64,000 nucleotides of DNA from Chloroflexi bacterium ADurb.Bin180 (GTDB lineage Bacteria; Chloroflexota; Anaerolineae; UBA2200). A program made the position numbers and the translations under genes. The stretch covers positions 102,350 to 166,349 of the forward strand of contig MWCV01000001.1 in the NCBI GenBank assembly GCA_002070215.1, written 5' to 3'. The notes under the pieces were generated by a model. It saw only the letters and a list, made by a program, of their open reading frames with translations. It ran no database searches and was not told the DNA's origin. This document shows, piece after piece, positions 43,476 to 52,478 of the stretch; positions within the stretch are counted from its first letter, which is position 1; each line of letters opens with the position of its first letter.

Positions 43476-44630
43476 ATGGCTCTGTTCACTCGAGAGAGGC
43501 TTGAAGAGGATGAAGAGCAGCGATTGGCGCCGTACGCAATCAGGAGCGGCCAATCTCGCGGGCGGGTCCATCCGGAGACGGAACACCCCTATCGCACTGC
43601 GTTCCAGCGCGACCGCGACCGCATTGTGCACACTACCGCCTTTCGTCGGCTCGAGTACAAGACACAGGTCTTTGTGAACTATGAGGGCGACTACTACCGC
43701 ACACGCCTCACGCACAGCATTGAAACGGCCCAGGTTGCTCGCACCATGGCCCGGGTGCTGGGATTGAATGAGGATCTCAGCGAGGCCATCTCCCTGGCAC
43801 ATGATCTGGGTCATACCCCCTTTGGTCACTCGGGCGAGACAGCTCTGAACGCGCTCATGAAGGACTACGGCGGCTTTAACCATACGGTGCAGAGCCTGCG
43901 CATAGTGGAATCGCTCGAGCGGCGGTACCCGCAGTTCTCCGGGTTGAATCTGACCTGGGAAGTGCGTGAGGGGATCGCCAAACATGCCACGGACTATGAC
44001 CTGACCGACGCGCTGGAGTACGAACCGGAGACCAAGGCCAGCCTGGAGGCACAACTGGTGAACGTGGCCGACGAGATTGCCTATACCACTCACGACCTCG
44101 ACGATGGACTGCGCTCCGGTCTACTGCAGGTCGATGATCTGCGCGAGATCGAGTTGTGGCGCCGGGGTAGGTCAAGCCTGGGCATAGATGTGGGCGACGT
44201 GTCCGAAATGGCCCGGCGCAGGACAGTGCGCCACCTGATCAACGAGTTGGTCACCGATGTGATCAACACCATCGACCGACAACTGCGTGAGCAGTACATC
44301 AATACTGCGGCCGACGTCCGTGCTGCCTCAAGCAACCTGGCCTGTTTTTCTCCCGAGATGGCGCAGCACAACCGCCAACTCAAGGACCTGCTTCTGGAGC
44401 GGCTCTACCGGCACTATCGTGTGATACGTATGCAGGTGAAGGCACAGAGACTGATCCGTCGGTTGTTCAGAGCCTACCTGGATGAGCCGAGGCAGTTGCC
44501 CCCGGAGATACAGTCCCGGGTGGCCGAGGGGCCTGCGGAGCGGGTGGTATGCGACTATGTGGCCGGAATGACGGATCGCTTTGCCATACAAGAGTATCGC
44601 AAGCTCTTTGACCCGGCCACGCGCGGGTGA
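43476..44630 (+). CDS. dgt: Deoxyguanosinetriphosphate triphosphohydrolase (dGTPase)
   Basis: A 384-residue HD-domain enzyme. The series RTAFQRDRDRIVHTTAFRRLEYKTQVF and TRLTHSIETAQVAR, LAHDLGHTPFGH (the HD pair), and DEIAYTTHDLDDG is diagnostic for the Dgt family, which splits dGTP into deoxyguanosine and triphosphate and shapes the dNTP pool. ATG 43476 follows an AGGGAGGA site. The length is nearer to the shorter type of bacterial dGTPase than to the 505-residue E. coli enzyme. A bidirectional terminator lies just after the stop. Confidence 0.95.
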   Translation: MALFTRERLEEDEEQRLAPYAIRSGQSRGRVHPETEHPYRTAFQRDRDRIVHTTAFRRLEYKTQVFVNYEGDYYRTRLTHSIETAQVARTMARVLGLNEDLSEAISLAHDLGHTPFGHSGETALNALMKDYGGFNHTVQSLRIVESLERRYPQFSGLNLTWEVREGIAKHATDYDLTDALEYEPETKASLEAQLVNVADEIAYTTHDLDDGLRSGLLQVDDLREIELWRRGRSSLGIDVGDVSEMARRRTVRHLINELVTDVINTIDRQLREQYINTAADVRAASSNLACFSPEMAQHNRQLKDLLLERLYRHYRVIRMQVKAQRLIRRLFRAYLDEPRQLPPEIQSRVAEGPAERVVCDYVAGMTDRFAIQEYRKLFDPATRG

Positions 44631-44637
44631 GAAAACA

Positions 44638-44672
44638 ATGACGCGAGAGGTATGCCTCCCGCGTCATCTCTT
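44638..44672. terminator. Bidirectional terminator between the dGTPase and the membrane protein genes
   Basis: ATGACGCG (44638-44645) and CGCGTCAT (44660-44667) enclose an inner GAGG/CCTC pairing. T-rich and A-rich flanks fit use on both strands. Confidence 0.7.
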
Positions 44673-44695
44673 CCTCAAGCGAGCCCCGGTCCTGC

Positions 44696-45751
44696 TCAGG
44701 CAGGAGGAGCCTTGGGGAACACATCCAATTTGGCAACCAGTTTCGAAAAGACCATATTGGAAGAGTCCTCATAGTCCAGATCAACAATGGTGGCAACGAG
44801 CCGGAGGTTTTCCGACTCGAGCGTAAGCACCCTGTCCAGTCTTGCCTGCACTGGCTCCCCTCGCTCTGGCAGTCGAACGCTGAGCACCGGGTCATTGGCA
44901 GCCCCCTCGCTTAGCAGAAGCTTGGTCTGAGACTCGGTCGCGAGCTTGTCAAACATCCAGATATCGAAAGCTTTGAAATGTCCTGGCTCGCCGATGGCAC
45001 GGGTCAGAGCTGCGATGCCGCACTCGCCCACGAATTCGCCGGCGAGCTCAATCGAAAAGGATACGTCGTACGCGTCGTCGCCAGAGTGGTACTCGGCAAC
45101 AAAATGATTGGCGGAAGGCCCCACACCGGACACTGCCTCAACAGCCGGTTCCGCTTCCCTGTCAGGGGAGGGCTCCGGCGCCGGAGTAATTGGCCGCGGG
45201 CGGCGGGGCTCGCGCTTTTGCAGTTGTGTAAAGAGCACCATAACGCCACCGGCCAGCAGAATCAGGAAGAACGTCGTGCCAAGCACGCGCAACAGAGCCT
45301 TGCTGCCGCCGCTCGTTGGCTGTGTCGTAGGCTGTGGCTTGGGCTGCGCGGTGGGTGGGACGACTGTGCCGGCAGGGGGCAGGCCCAGCGCTGTAACGAG
45401 TCTCTGCAGGCGGATGGCGTCTTCTGCTTTGCCTGCCTGGCTGCGGGTCTGAGCAGAAGCCTCTATCATGGCCGAGAGATCAGCAGCGGTCTGCGCGGGC
45501 TTTTTGAGAGCCGACAGCCGCTCGCGAGCGAAATCAGCATTGCCGGTGAGCGCGTAAGACTCGGCGATGAGTTGAAGGTAGGCGTCCTGCTGGCTGGCTC
45601 TAAGATCCGAAGGGTCAGCATCGGTCCACTTGACTGGCCAGACATTCCACCCCAGGACCACCAGACCGATCACCAGGCCGAGTATGAAGGCCGCTAGGAC
45701 CTGAATCGAGAGTGCTTTACGGAGCCACGCACCAATACTCTTCGCGGTCAT
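44696..45751 (-). CDS. Conserved-looking two-TM membrane protein of unknown function
   Basis: A 351-residue protein starting at ATG 45751, six bases after GGAGG. A membrane helix (residues about 13-33) is followed by a helical region rich in Ala and Gln, a Pro/Thr linker, a second membrane helix (about 158-177) and a cytosolic domain of about 150 residues with an Asp/Glu-rich beta pattern (YDVSFSIELAGEFVGECGIAA, FDIWMFDK). No catalytic motif is visible. The architecture suggests a sensor or scaffold. It is the first gene of its strand block and not obviously in an operon. Confidence 0.65.
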   Translation of the reverse strand: MTAKSIGAWLRKALSIQVLAAFILGLVIGLVVLGWNVWPVKWTDADPSDLRASQQDAYLQLIAESYALTGNADFARERLSALKKPAQTAADLSAMIEASAQTRSQAGKAEDAIRLQRLVTALGLPPAGTVVPPTAQPKPQPTTQPTSGGSKALLRVLGTTFFLILLAGGVMVLFTQLQKREPRRPRPITPAPEPSPDREAEPAVEAVSGVGPSANHFVAEYHSGDDAYDVSFSIELAGEFVGECGIAALTRAIGEPGHFKAFDIWMFDKLATESQTKLLLSEGAANDPVLSVRLPERGEPVQARLDRVLTLESENLRLVATIVDLDYEDSSNMVFSKLVAKLDVFPKAPPA

Positions 45752-45836
45752 CTTCTGCCTCCGCTCCATATTCTCACTGGTCGTGCGTCACCTATTCGAT
45801 TGTAACATAACTCGGCAGGCAGCACAAGCAGGCTTG

Positions 45837-46898
45837 CTACCGTGCCTGCAGATCCTTGCGTGCCTGCGTCAGTACGACCACCTGGTCCTTCTTGAAGAGC
45901 ACGATGTCCTCGATGCGGATGCCGCCCCAGCCAGGGATGTAGATGCCCGGTTCGATGGTACAGAGCATGCCTGGCTCAAAGACGGTGGTGCTCAGAGGCG
46001 ACGCCCGCGGTCCTTCGTGCACGGCCAGGCCCACGCCGTGACCGAGACTATGGCCAAACTGCTCCCCGTAACCGGCCTCCCTGATAACGTTGCGGGCCAG
46101 GGCATCGATCTCCTGCCCGGTCATCCCGACTCTTGCGCCTTCTTCTGCTGCCAGTTGCGCGCGCAGCACAATGTCGTAGATCTCCTGCAGCTTCTTGTCC
46201 GGTTTGCCCAGACAGATGGTACGGGTAACGTCCGAATGGTAGCCATCGACGGTAGCCCCGAGGTCCAGGACGATTGGCTCGCCCTTTTGGATCGGCCGGT
46301 CCTGCAGCACAGCGTGCGGCTTGGCCCCGTTGGGGCCTGAACCGGCGATGATGTCAAATGACAGGCTCTCGGCACCATGGGTGCGCATGAAACTCTCCAG
46401 CTCCCAGGCGACTTCTTTCTCGGTCATGCCGACACGCAGCGTCTGCCGGATGTGGTCGAGGGCCGCATCGGACACGGCAATGGCCTTCTTCATCTTGGCC
46501 AGCTCACCCTGATCCTTGATCAGCCGCAGCCGCTCTACAGCATCCTGAAGCGGAACCAGACGCACTCCGCGGCAAGCCTTCTTCCATTCCTGGTATTGGT
46601 CGAATGACACGTGGGTGCTCTCAAAACCGAGAGTATGGATGCCATGTTCTTTCACCAATCGGCTCAGCGCCGCCGACGCCTTGCCTTCGACCTGCACCAG
46701 AGCAAAGTCGGGGGCTTCCTCTGCGACCTGCTGATAGTAGCGGGAATCAGTAAGAATGAGCTTGAGCTCGGCGGTGATTAGCAGGGCGGCCTCGCCCCCG
46801 GTGAATCCGCTGAGGTAGCGCTGGTTTTCTGGCCGCGTAACCAGTATTGCCTCCAGCCCTTGTTCCTTGAGTTGCTTGCGCAGTTTCTGCACACGCAT
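45837..46898 (-). CDS. M24-family Xaa-Pro aminopeptidase/dipeptidase
   Basis: A 353-residue creatinase-fold peptidase. The dimetal ligands can be seen: the first Asp in IVLDLGATVDGYHSD, the second Asp in the same stretch, His in GHGVGLAVHEG, Glu in CTIEPGIYI and Glu in IRIEDIVL. The N-terminal domain (VTRPENQRYLSGFTGGEAALLI) is as in PepQ/PepP-type enzymes. It cleaves peptides next to proline in the cytosol. It is 29 bases downstream of the xerC-like gene and may be cotranscribed with topA. Confidence 0.93.
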   Translation of the reverse strand: MRVQKLRKQLKEQGLEAILVTRPENQRYLSGFTGGEAALLITAELKLILTDSRYYQQVAEEAPDFALVQVEGKASAALSRLVKEHGIHTLGFESTHVSFDQYQEWKKACRGVRLVPLQDAVERLRLIKDQGELAKMKKAIAVSDAALDHIRQTLRVGMTEKEVAWELESFMRTHGAESLSFDIIAGSGPNGAKPHAVLQDRPIQKGEPIVLDLGATVDGYHSDVTRTICLGKPDKKLQEIYDIVLRAQLAAEEGARVGMTGQEIDALARNVIREAGYGEQFGHSLGHGVGLAVHEGPRASPLSTTVFEPGMLCTIEPGIYIPGWGGIRIEDIVLFKKDQVVVLTQARKDLQAR

Positions 46899-46927
46899 TT
46901 CCGTGCCTCCTCCGTATGTGTTGGGAT

Positions 46928-47866
46928 CTAGAGATGGTTCTTTGGTTCTTCTTGAGTGGATCCTGACTGATCCAGGGTGGTCCTTGCCAGGGGGTGCGAA
47001 CGGAGATACACCTCGCGGGCACGGTTCTGGCTGATGTGGGTATAGATCTGCGTGGTACTGAGCCGGGCGTGGCCCAATAGCTCCTGTACCGAGCGCAGAT
47101 CCGCTCCGCCGTCAAGCAAGTGCGTGGCAAAGGTGTGGCGCAGTGTGTGCGGCGACACCTTTTTCTCGATGCCACTGAGGCGGGTGTACTTCTTGGTAAT
47201 GGTCATCACGCTGCGCGTGGTCAGCCGGCCTCCCAGCCGATTCAAGAACAGGGCATTGGTAGTGCGCTTCAGCAGTTTGGGTCTGCCGTGTTCAATGTAG
47301 TCAACCAGTGCATTGACTGCTGGCTCGCCAAGCAGAGCGATGCGTTCCTTGGCACCTTTGCCCCACACCAAAAGCTCGTGTCTGCGGGTATCCAGACTGG
47401 CCAGGTTCAGGCCGACCAGCTCGCTAACGCGGACTCCTCCGCCGTAGAGTACCTCGAGCATGGCCCGGTCGCGCAGGCCCTGTGGAGTGGTGAGATCGGG
47501 AGCAGTGACCAGCGTCCTGGCATCCGGTTGCGAGATGGCGCTGGGCAGGCGCTTGGGGAGCTTGGGTGAGGATACGGCGCGAAAGGGATTCTGCGGAACG
47601 ATTCTCTCGCGCATCAAGAAGCGGCCAAAAGAGCGCAGCTCCGACAGCCGGCGGGCAATGCTCGCCTTGGCATAGCCCTGGCTGTTCAGCCAGCCGAGGT
47701 ACCGCCGCAGGACAGTACGAGTCACATCGCTCCACTCGGAGATTCCGTCGGCTTCAAGGAACATCAAGAACTGGGCAATCTCGCGGCGATAGTTGGAGAT
47801 GGTATAGGGCGATGCGTTGCGTTCCGCGGTCAGGTAGTTGAGGAAGCGCCTAAGGTCTTTTTGCAT
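46928..47866 (-). CDS. Tyrosine recombinase XerC/XerD
   Basis: A 312-residue recombinase. The N-terminal SAM-like domain (about 1-90) has YTISNYRREIAQFLMFL. The catalytic residues are Arg in GGGVRVSEL (about 146), His and Arg in HTLRHTFATHLL, His in LGHARLSTTQIYTH and the nucleophile Tyr in the same segment. It resolves chromosome dimers at dif with FtsK. ATG 47866 overlaps the topA stop by 17 bases. topA next to a xerC gene is also seen in Bacillus. It is a lone Xer gene here, so the C or D label is uncertain. Confidence 0.93.
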   Translation of the reverse strand: MQKDLRRFLNYLTAERNASPYTISNYRREIAQFLMFLEADGISEWSDVTRTVLRRYLGWLNSQGYAKASIARRLSELRSFGRFLMRERIVPQNPFRAVSSPKLPKRLPSAISQPDARTLVTAPDLTTPQGLRDRAMLEVLYGGGVRVSELVGLNLASLDTRRHELLVWGKGAKERIALLGEPAVNALVDYIEHGRPKLLKRTTNALFLNRLGGRLTTRSVMTITKKYTRLSGIEKKVSPHTLRHTFATHLLDGGADLRSVQELLGHARLSTTQIYTHISQNRAREVYLRSHPLARTTLDQSGSTQEEPKNHL

Positions 47867-50309
47867 GCTCTCCCTCGGCAGTGAACACCGCTCCGCACTT
47901 GATACACTTGGTTTTGGCTTTGCCCGCTTCTGTGACCAGGCCTCCGCACCTGGGGCAAGGAGTGGGCAGAGGGCGGTTCCAAACGCTGAATTTGCAGTCC
48001 GGATACCTGGAGCAACTGAAAAAGACACGACTCTTGTGCGTCTTCCTCTGGACAAGGTCGGCGCCACACTCGGGGCATTTGGCGCCAGTCTTGATGACAT
48101 ACGGTTTGGTGTTGCGGCAGGCCGGGTAGTTGGAACAGGCCACAAACTTGCCAAAGCGTCCCAATTTCACCACCATCGGATTGCCGCATTTCTCGCAGTT
48201 GAATCCCGCCAGTTCGACCGGGATCTCCATCTTCTGGATATTCTGTTCAGCCAGCTCCAGGGCTTGTTGGAATGGTGTCCAGAAGCTCGCCAGCAGGCTC
48301 ACCCAGTTAAGCTCGTTGGCGGCGACCCGGTCGAGGTCACCCTCCATGTGCGCCGTGAATTCGATGTTGACAATATCGGGAAAGTGTTTCACCAGCAGGT
48401 CGTTGACTGTGAATCCGAGCTCGGTTGGTTTGAGGTAGCGGTTGACGCGCTCAACATACTCGCGCTCCTGGATGGTGGAAATGATCGGAGCGTAGGTGCT
48501 GGGCCTGCCGATGCCGTGCTTTTCCAACTCGCGAATGAGGGTGGCCTCGGTGAATCGCGGCGGGGGCTCGGTAAAGTGCTGTTCTGGCAACAGTCGCAAC
48601 AGGTCAAGCAGCTCGCCGGGCGTGAGAGGCGGAAGTGCTCCGGCGTCTTTTTCTTCTGGGCTTGGCTCGTCTTTGGCTTCATCGTAGACCAGCAAGAAGC
48701 CCGGAAAAGCCACGGTGGAGCCGGTCACACGAAACAGATATGGCCACTCCTTTAGCACACTGACCGGTACGATGGCGGCGGCGGTGACCCCGCCAGAGTG
48801 GTGACCTGCCTTGATGTCCACTGCGGTGACATCATAGATGGCCGGACGCATCTGGCAGGCGACAAATCGCCGCCAGATGAGCTGGTACAGGCGGAACTGA
48901 TCTGCATCAAGATGGTCGCGAATAACCTCCGGCTCGCGCCAGACGGAGGTCGGGCGGATGCACTCATGGGCCTCCTGGGCGTTCGCCACACGCGTCTTGT
49001 AGGTCTGTGGCTGGTCGGGCAAGAACTCTGGGCCGTACTTCTTGGCAATCAGGTCGCGCGCCTGGGCGAGTGCTTCCGGAGCGATGCTGGTCGAGTCGGT
49101 GCGCATATAGGTGATCAGGCCGACCGGCTCAGGCTGGCCTATGTCCAGACCCTCGTAGAGCTGCTGGGCGATGACCATAGTGCGTTTGGGCGACATACCG
49201 AGCCGGCGGGAGGCATCTTGTTGTAGCGAGCTGGTAATGAACGGAGGGTAGGGGCGGCGCTGTCGCTGAGATTTGCGCACCTCTTCGACGGCGTAAGCCG
49301 CACCCTCAAGGTCGTCTACCACCGCCTGAGTGGCGGGCTGGGTCTTGAGATCGACGTCGTGCCCGCGAATCTTTTGGAGCTTGGCCAGAAAGCTGGGGCG
49401 CGGATCGAGTGGTCTGGTTTCCTGCTTGGCCAACTCGGCTGATATCGACCAGTACTCGACCGGGACAAAGGCCAGGATCTCTCTCTCCCGCTCAACGACC
49501 AGCCGAACGGCGACGGACTGCACGCGGCCGGCGGAGAGGCGGCTGCGAACCTTGCGCCAGAGCAGGGGGCTAATCTTGTAGCCAACGAGGCGATCCAGCA
49601 ATCGGCGGGCCTGCTGGGCATTGATCAGACTCACGTCCAGAGCACGAGGGTGCTCAAACGCCCGGCGTACAGCCTCGGGTGTGATTTCGTGAAAGACGAC
49701 TCGCTGCGTTTTGGCCTCAGGGATTGACGCCGCTACCAGAACGTGCCAGGCGATGGCTTCACCCTCGCGGTCGGGGTCAGTGGCCAGGAATACTTCTGCC
49801 GCCTGCTGCCCGGCCAGAGTCAGCCGCTTGACGGTCTCGCGCTTTTCCTTGGGCACCGTATAAGTTGGGGTGAAATCGTGGTCGATGTCGATGCTGAGCT
49901 TGGAGCGCAGCAGGTCACGCACGTGGCCCAGCGAGGCTTCCACGGCATAGCCCTCACCGAGAAAGCGGCGTATGGTGCGGGACTTGGCCGGTGATTCGAC
50001 GATGACCAGCTTGGTGCCGGGCGGTAGCTGGATTGCGGCGCTCCCGGTCCGTTTGCGGCTGGTTTTCGTGGTAGTGCTCTTTCCGCCGGTCTTTGTGCCC
50101 GGTGTCTTGGGTTTCACCAGCGAGGTGTGGGCCGAGGTCGCGCCCATCTTGACCAGGGAAGAGCCGCAGGCCGGGCAAGTGCCGCGCGTTGCCGGCTGGC
50201 CTCTGGCAGTGAACACCGGCTCAGGGTTCTGGATCGCCTGTTTCTGGCGACACTTGAGGCAATAGGCGATGGCCTCTTGGGAAGGTGACGGTCTCCCAGT
50301 CGCAGTCAT
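47850..50309 (-). CDS. topA: DNA topoisomerase I with an extra N-terminal zinc ribbon
   Basis: An 819-residue type IA topoisomerase. Residues 1-60 hold a DUF5679-type zinc ribbon (YCLKCRQKQ and GTCPACGS), then a Lys/Thr linker. The TOPRIM domain follows (KLVIVESPAKSRTIRRFL, ATDPDREGEAIAWH), and the catalytic Tyr is in LITYMRTDSTS. Two or three C-terminal zinc fingers end the protein (CEKCGNPMV, CPECGADLV, CPRCGGLV). It relaxes negative supercoils. The length is close to the usual 700-870 residues. The promoter predicts a leaderless mRNA beginning at the ATG. Confidence 0.96.
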   Translation of the reverse strand: MTATGRPSPSQEAIAYCLKCRQKQAIQNPEPVFTARGQPATRGTCPACGSSLVKMGATSAHTSLVKPKTPGTKTGGKSTTTKTSRKRTGSAAIQLPPGTKLVIVESPAKSRTIRRFLGEGYAVEASLGHVRDLLRSKLSIDIDHDFTPTYTVPKEKRETVKRLTLAGQQAAEVFLATDPDREGEAIAWHVLVAASIPEAKTQRVVFHEITPEAVRRAFEHPRALDVSLINAQQARRLLDRLVGYKISPLLWRKVRSRLSAGRVQSVAVRLVVEREREILAFVPVEYWSISAELAKQETRPLDPRPSFLAKLQKIRGHDVDLKTQPATQAVVDDLEGAAYAVEEVRKSQRQRRPYPPFITSSLQQDASRRLGMSPKRTMVIAQQLYEGLDIGQPEPVGLITYMRTDSTSIAPEALAQARDLIAKKYGPEFLPDQPQTYKTRVANAQEAHECIRPTSVWREPEVIRDHLDADQFRLYQLIWRRFVACQMRPAIYDVTAVDIKAGHHSGGVTAAAIVPVSVLKEWPYLFRVTGSTVAFPGFLLVYDEAKDEPSPEEKDAGALPPLTPGELLDLLRLLPEQHFTEPPPRFTEATLIRELEKHGIGRPSTYAPIISTIQEREYVERVNRYLKPTELGFTVNDLLVKHFPDIVNIEFTAHMEGDLDRVAANELNWVSLLASFWTPFQQALELAEQNIQKMEIPVELAGFNCEKCGNPMVVKLGRFGKFVACSNYPACRNTKPYVIKTGAKCPECGADLVQRKTHKSRVFFSCSRYPDCKFSVWNRPLPTPCPRCGGLVTEAGKAKTKCIKCGAVFTAEGEHAKRP

Positions 50310-50315
50310 AGGGCT

Positions 50316-50343
50316 ATTGTATCACAGCGCGGTGTTGATGCAA
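50316..50343 (-). promoter_or_regulatory. Promoter of topA
   Basis: Minus strand: TTGCAT (50343-50338), a 16-base spacer, TACAAT (50321-50316). The expected start of transcription is at about 50309, the first base of the ATG. Confidence 0.6.
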
Positions 50344-50355
50344 GGGGCCGGGCAC

Positions 50356-51042
50356 TCAGGCCGGCGGCGGGAGTCCTGCCTGACTCAAGAGTTCTGGTAA
50401 CGAAACCTCTTGTTTCGATGTGCCAAGCAGAAGGCATAGATTGACAGCGGTTCTCTGCCTGACCCGTGACAGGTCTGGTTTTCTACCCAGCTCTTTTTGC
50501 ATTGAGGTGATCTTGACGGCTGGCAGGCCACAGGGAACGATGAGGTCAAAATGGGCGAGGTTAGGTGCGACATTGATGGCGAGACCGTGGAACGTGATGC
50601 CCTGCTGAATACGCGCCCCGAGCGCAGCTACTTTGCTTTCACCTACCCAGACTCCAATCAAGCTCTGCCGCCGTTGCGCCTGGATGCCAAAATCGGACAG
50701 CGTGCGGATGACTGCCTCCTCAAGCAGGTGCATATAGTCCGACACCGCCAGATGGTGCTCGGCGAGGGAGAGAATTGGGTAACCCACTAACTGGCCTGGT
50801 CCGTGGTAGGTGACATCGCCGCCGCGCTCTACTCGGTGGATGGCAATGCCGGCGCTGCGGAGCTGGTCATTGGAGGCAAGGATGTGCGCCGCGTCCGCGT
50901 TGCGACCGAGAGTGATGGTTGGTTCATGCTCCAGCAGAAGAAGCACGTCTCCGATGCGCTGGTTCCGCCGCGCCTCAACCAGCGTATGCTGGAGCTCCCA
51001 TACACGCAGATATGGTTCGCATCCCAGATTGAGGACTAGCAC
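50356..51042 (-). CDS. lipB: Lipoyl(octanoyl) transferase
   Basis: A 228-residue LipB. VERGGDVTYHGPGQLVGYPI and KVAALGARIQQGITFHGLAINV are the acyl-binding loops, the latter holding the catalytic Lys, and VPCGLP supplies the catalytic Cys. It moves octanoate from acyl carrier protein to lipoyl domains of 2-oxoacid dehydrogenases and the glycine cleavage H protein. lipA is not in the window. It lies 24 bases downstream of the HPr-like gene in the fmt operon. Confidence 0.95.
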   Translation of the reverse strand: MLVLNLGCEPYLRVWELQHTLVEARRNQRIGDVLLLLEHEPTITLGRNADAAHILASNDQLRSAGIAIHRVERGGDVTYHGPGQLVGYPILSLAEHHLAVSDYMHLLEEAVIRTLSDFGIQAQRRQSLIGVWVGESKVAALGARIQQGITFHGLAINVAPNLAHFDLIVPCGLPAVKITSMQKELGRKPDLSRVRQRTAVNLCLLLGTSKQEVSLPELLSQAGLPPPA

Positions 51043-51066
51043 TGTGCCACGTGGACCTGCTGCAGA

Positions 51067-51378
51067 CTACTGGGAGGGCGGAGGAAGGACGTGGTCGGGA
51101 GGTTCGTCCTCAGACTCGCCAAAGTTGCTCTCGACCAGCTCCTGAAGGGCCTTGACTGCCTCAAGCTCATCAGGGCCTGTGGCACGGATCGTGATCTGGG
51201 TACCCATGGTAGCTCCAAGTGTAAGCAGGTTGAGAATACTCTTGGCATTGGCCTGATGGTCGTTCCTAGCAACGGTAATCGTGGTTGAGGTGAACTTTTT
51301 CGCTAGCTGGACGAATAGACGGGCTGGGCGCGCGTGAAGGCCACCATTGTGTTTGATGGTCAGCGTTACTTCTTGCAT
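51067..51378 (-). CDS. HPr-family phosphocarrier protein
   Basis: A 103-residue protein. His15 in GGLHARPA is the phosphorylation site, and Ser47 in NAKSILNLLTLG matches the regulatory Ser of Gram-positive HPr. In PTS sugar uptake HPr carries the phosphate from enzyme I; the acidic C-terminal tail (about 15 residues, SEDEPPDHV) is longer than usual. No enzyme I or EII genes are nearby, so it may act in regulation. The start overlaps the fmt stop by 13 bases. Confidence 0.9.
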   Translation of the reverse strand: MQEVTLTIKHNGGLHARPARLFVQLAKKFTSTTITVARNDHQANAKSILNLLTLGATMGTQITIRATGPDELEAVKALQELVESNFGESEDEPPDHVLPPPSQ

Positions 51379-52334
51379 GGGGAGGCTTCTGTCAGGACTG
51401 GACCCTGGCCTAATATAGCGCCAGAAAAACCGCGTTGGCCACGGGCAAACTCGGCAATGGGTAGCGGCCTCTTGCCGGCAAGCTGCACCTCATCCAGAAC
51501 GAGCAATCCCTCGCCGGTCGCCACGGCAAACTCGGTGCCGTGCGCAATGACAGCGCCGGGGGCCTGTGACGGCGTGGCAGCAGCAGTGACATGCGCACGT
51601 AGGATGGTGAGCTGTCGGTCGCCCCAGTTGGTGAAGGAGCCAGGCCAGGGTTGGTAGGCGCGTATCTCGCGCTCAATTCTCCCGGCCGACCGGGACCAGT
51701 CGATGCGGCCGTGCTCGCGCTCGAGCATCTGACAGTAGGTGGCGAGAGAGTCATCCTGCTTCTGCGGCGTGATCTGGCCGGCAAACCAGGCCGGAAGGGT
51801 CTTCAGTAGCAAGTCCGCACCGAGCGCAGCCATCTTGTCGGTCAGTGTGGCCGATGTGTCGTCGGGAGAGACAGGCAGAGCACGCTGGGCCAGAATGGGG
51901 CCTGTGTCCATCCCCGCATCCATCTGCATAATGGTGATGCCGGTCTGCAAGTCCCCGGCAAGAATCGCCGCCGGAATGGGCGCCGCACCCCGGTAGTGTG
52001 GGAGCAAGGAGCCATGCACATTGATACATCCATAAGGGGGCAGAGAGAGGATCGTGGCTGGTAGTATCTGGCCAAAGGCGGCGACGACAATCGCGTCCGG
52101 GTGCAGCTCTCGCAGCTGCTCTACCACGTCCGGCTGCCGCACCTTCAGCGGCTGCAGTACAGGGATCCAATGCTCCAGGGCAAGCGCTTTAACGGGTGAA
52201 GGATGGGGTTTTCTGCCGCGACCCGAATCGGCATCTGGCTGGGTGACTACCGCCGCGACCTCGTAGTGGCCAATCAGGGCGGAGAGAATAACCCGCGCCA
52301 GATTCGGGGTGCCCATAAAGACGATACGCTGCAT
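51366..52334 (-). CDS. fmt: Methionyl-tRNA formyltransferase
   Basis: A 322-residue enzyme with the formyl-donor fold: RIVFMGTPNLA at the start, INVHGSLLPHYRGAAP containing the catalytic Asn and His, and DAGMDTGPIL with the Asp. It formylates Met-tRNA(fMet) in the cytosol using 10-formyltetrahydrofolate. The C-terminal OB-fold domain is present (residues about 210-310). ATG 52334 is the natural start; a TTG at 52358 is further upstream. It is the first gene of the fmt-HPr-lipB operon, with a promoter at 52367-52395. Confidence 0.95.
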   Translation of the reverse strand: MQRIVFMGTPNLARVILSALIGHYEVAAVVTQPDADSGRGRKPHPSPVKALALEHWIPVLQPLKVRQPDVVEQLRELHPDAIVVAAFGQILPATILSLPPYGCINVHGSLLPHYRGAAPIPAAILAGDLQTGITIMQMDAGMDTGPILAQRALPVSPDDTSATLTDKMAALGADLLLKTLPAWFAGQITPQKQDDSLATYCQMLEREHGRIDWSRSAGRIEREIRAYQPWPGSFTNWGDRQLTILRAHVTAAATPSQAPGAVIAHGTEFAVATGEGLLVLDEVQLAGKRPLPIAEFARGQRGFSGAILGQGPVLTEASPCKK

Positions 52335-52366
52335 GCTCTTGCCTTTCCTGTCGCCCAACAGGTGCT

Positions 52367-52395
52367 ATTCTAGCACGGCACAAAGCGGGCACCAA
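52367..52395 (-). promoter_or_regulatory. Promoter of the fmt operon
   Basis: Minus strand: TTGGTG (52395-52390), a 17-base spacer, TAGAAT (52372-52367), about 33 bases before the ATG. Confidence 0.55.
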
Positions 52396-52478
52396 AACGG
52401 TCTTCCTTTGGAAGAGCGTGCTGCCGGATGCAACCAGAAATCAATTCCTGCGTATAATAGTATTGAGGAGGTAGAGAG

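Noticed and set aside
46928..47866. Tyrosine recombinase as an integrase of a mobile element
   Set aside because: It overlaps topA in a housekeeping operon, has Xer size and motifs, and no attachment repeats or phage genes are near.
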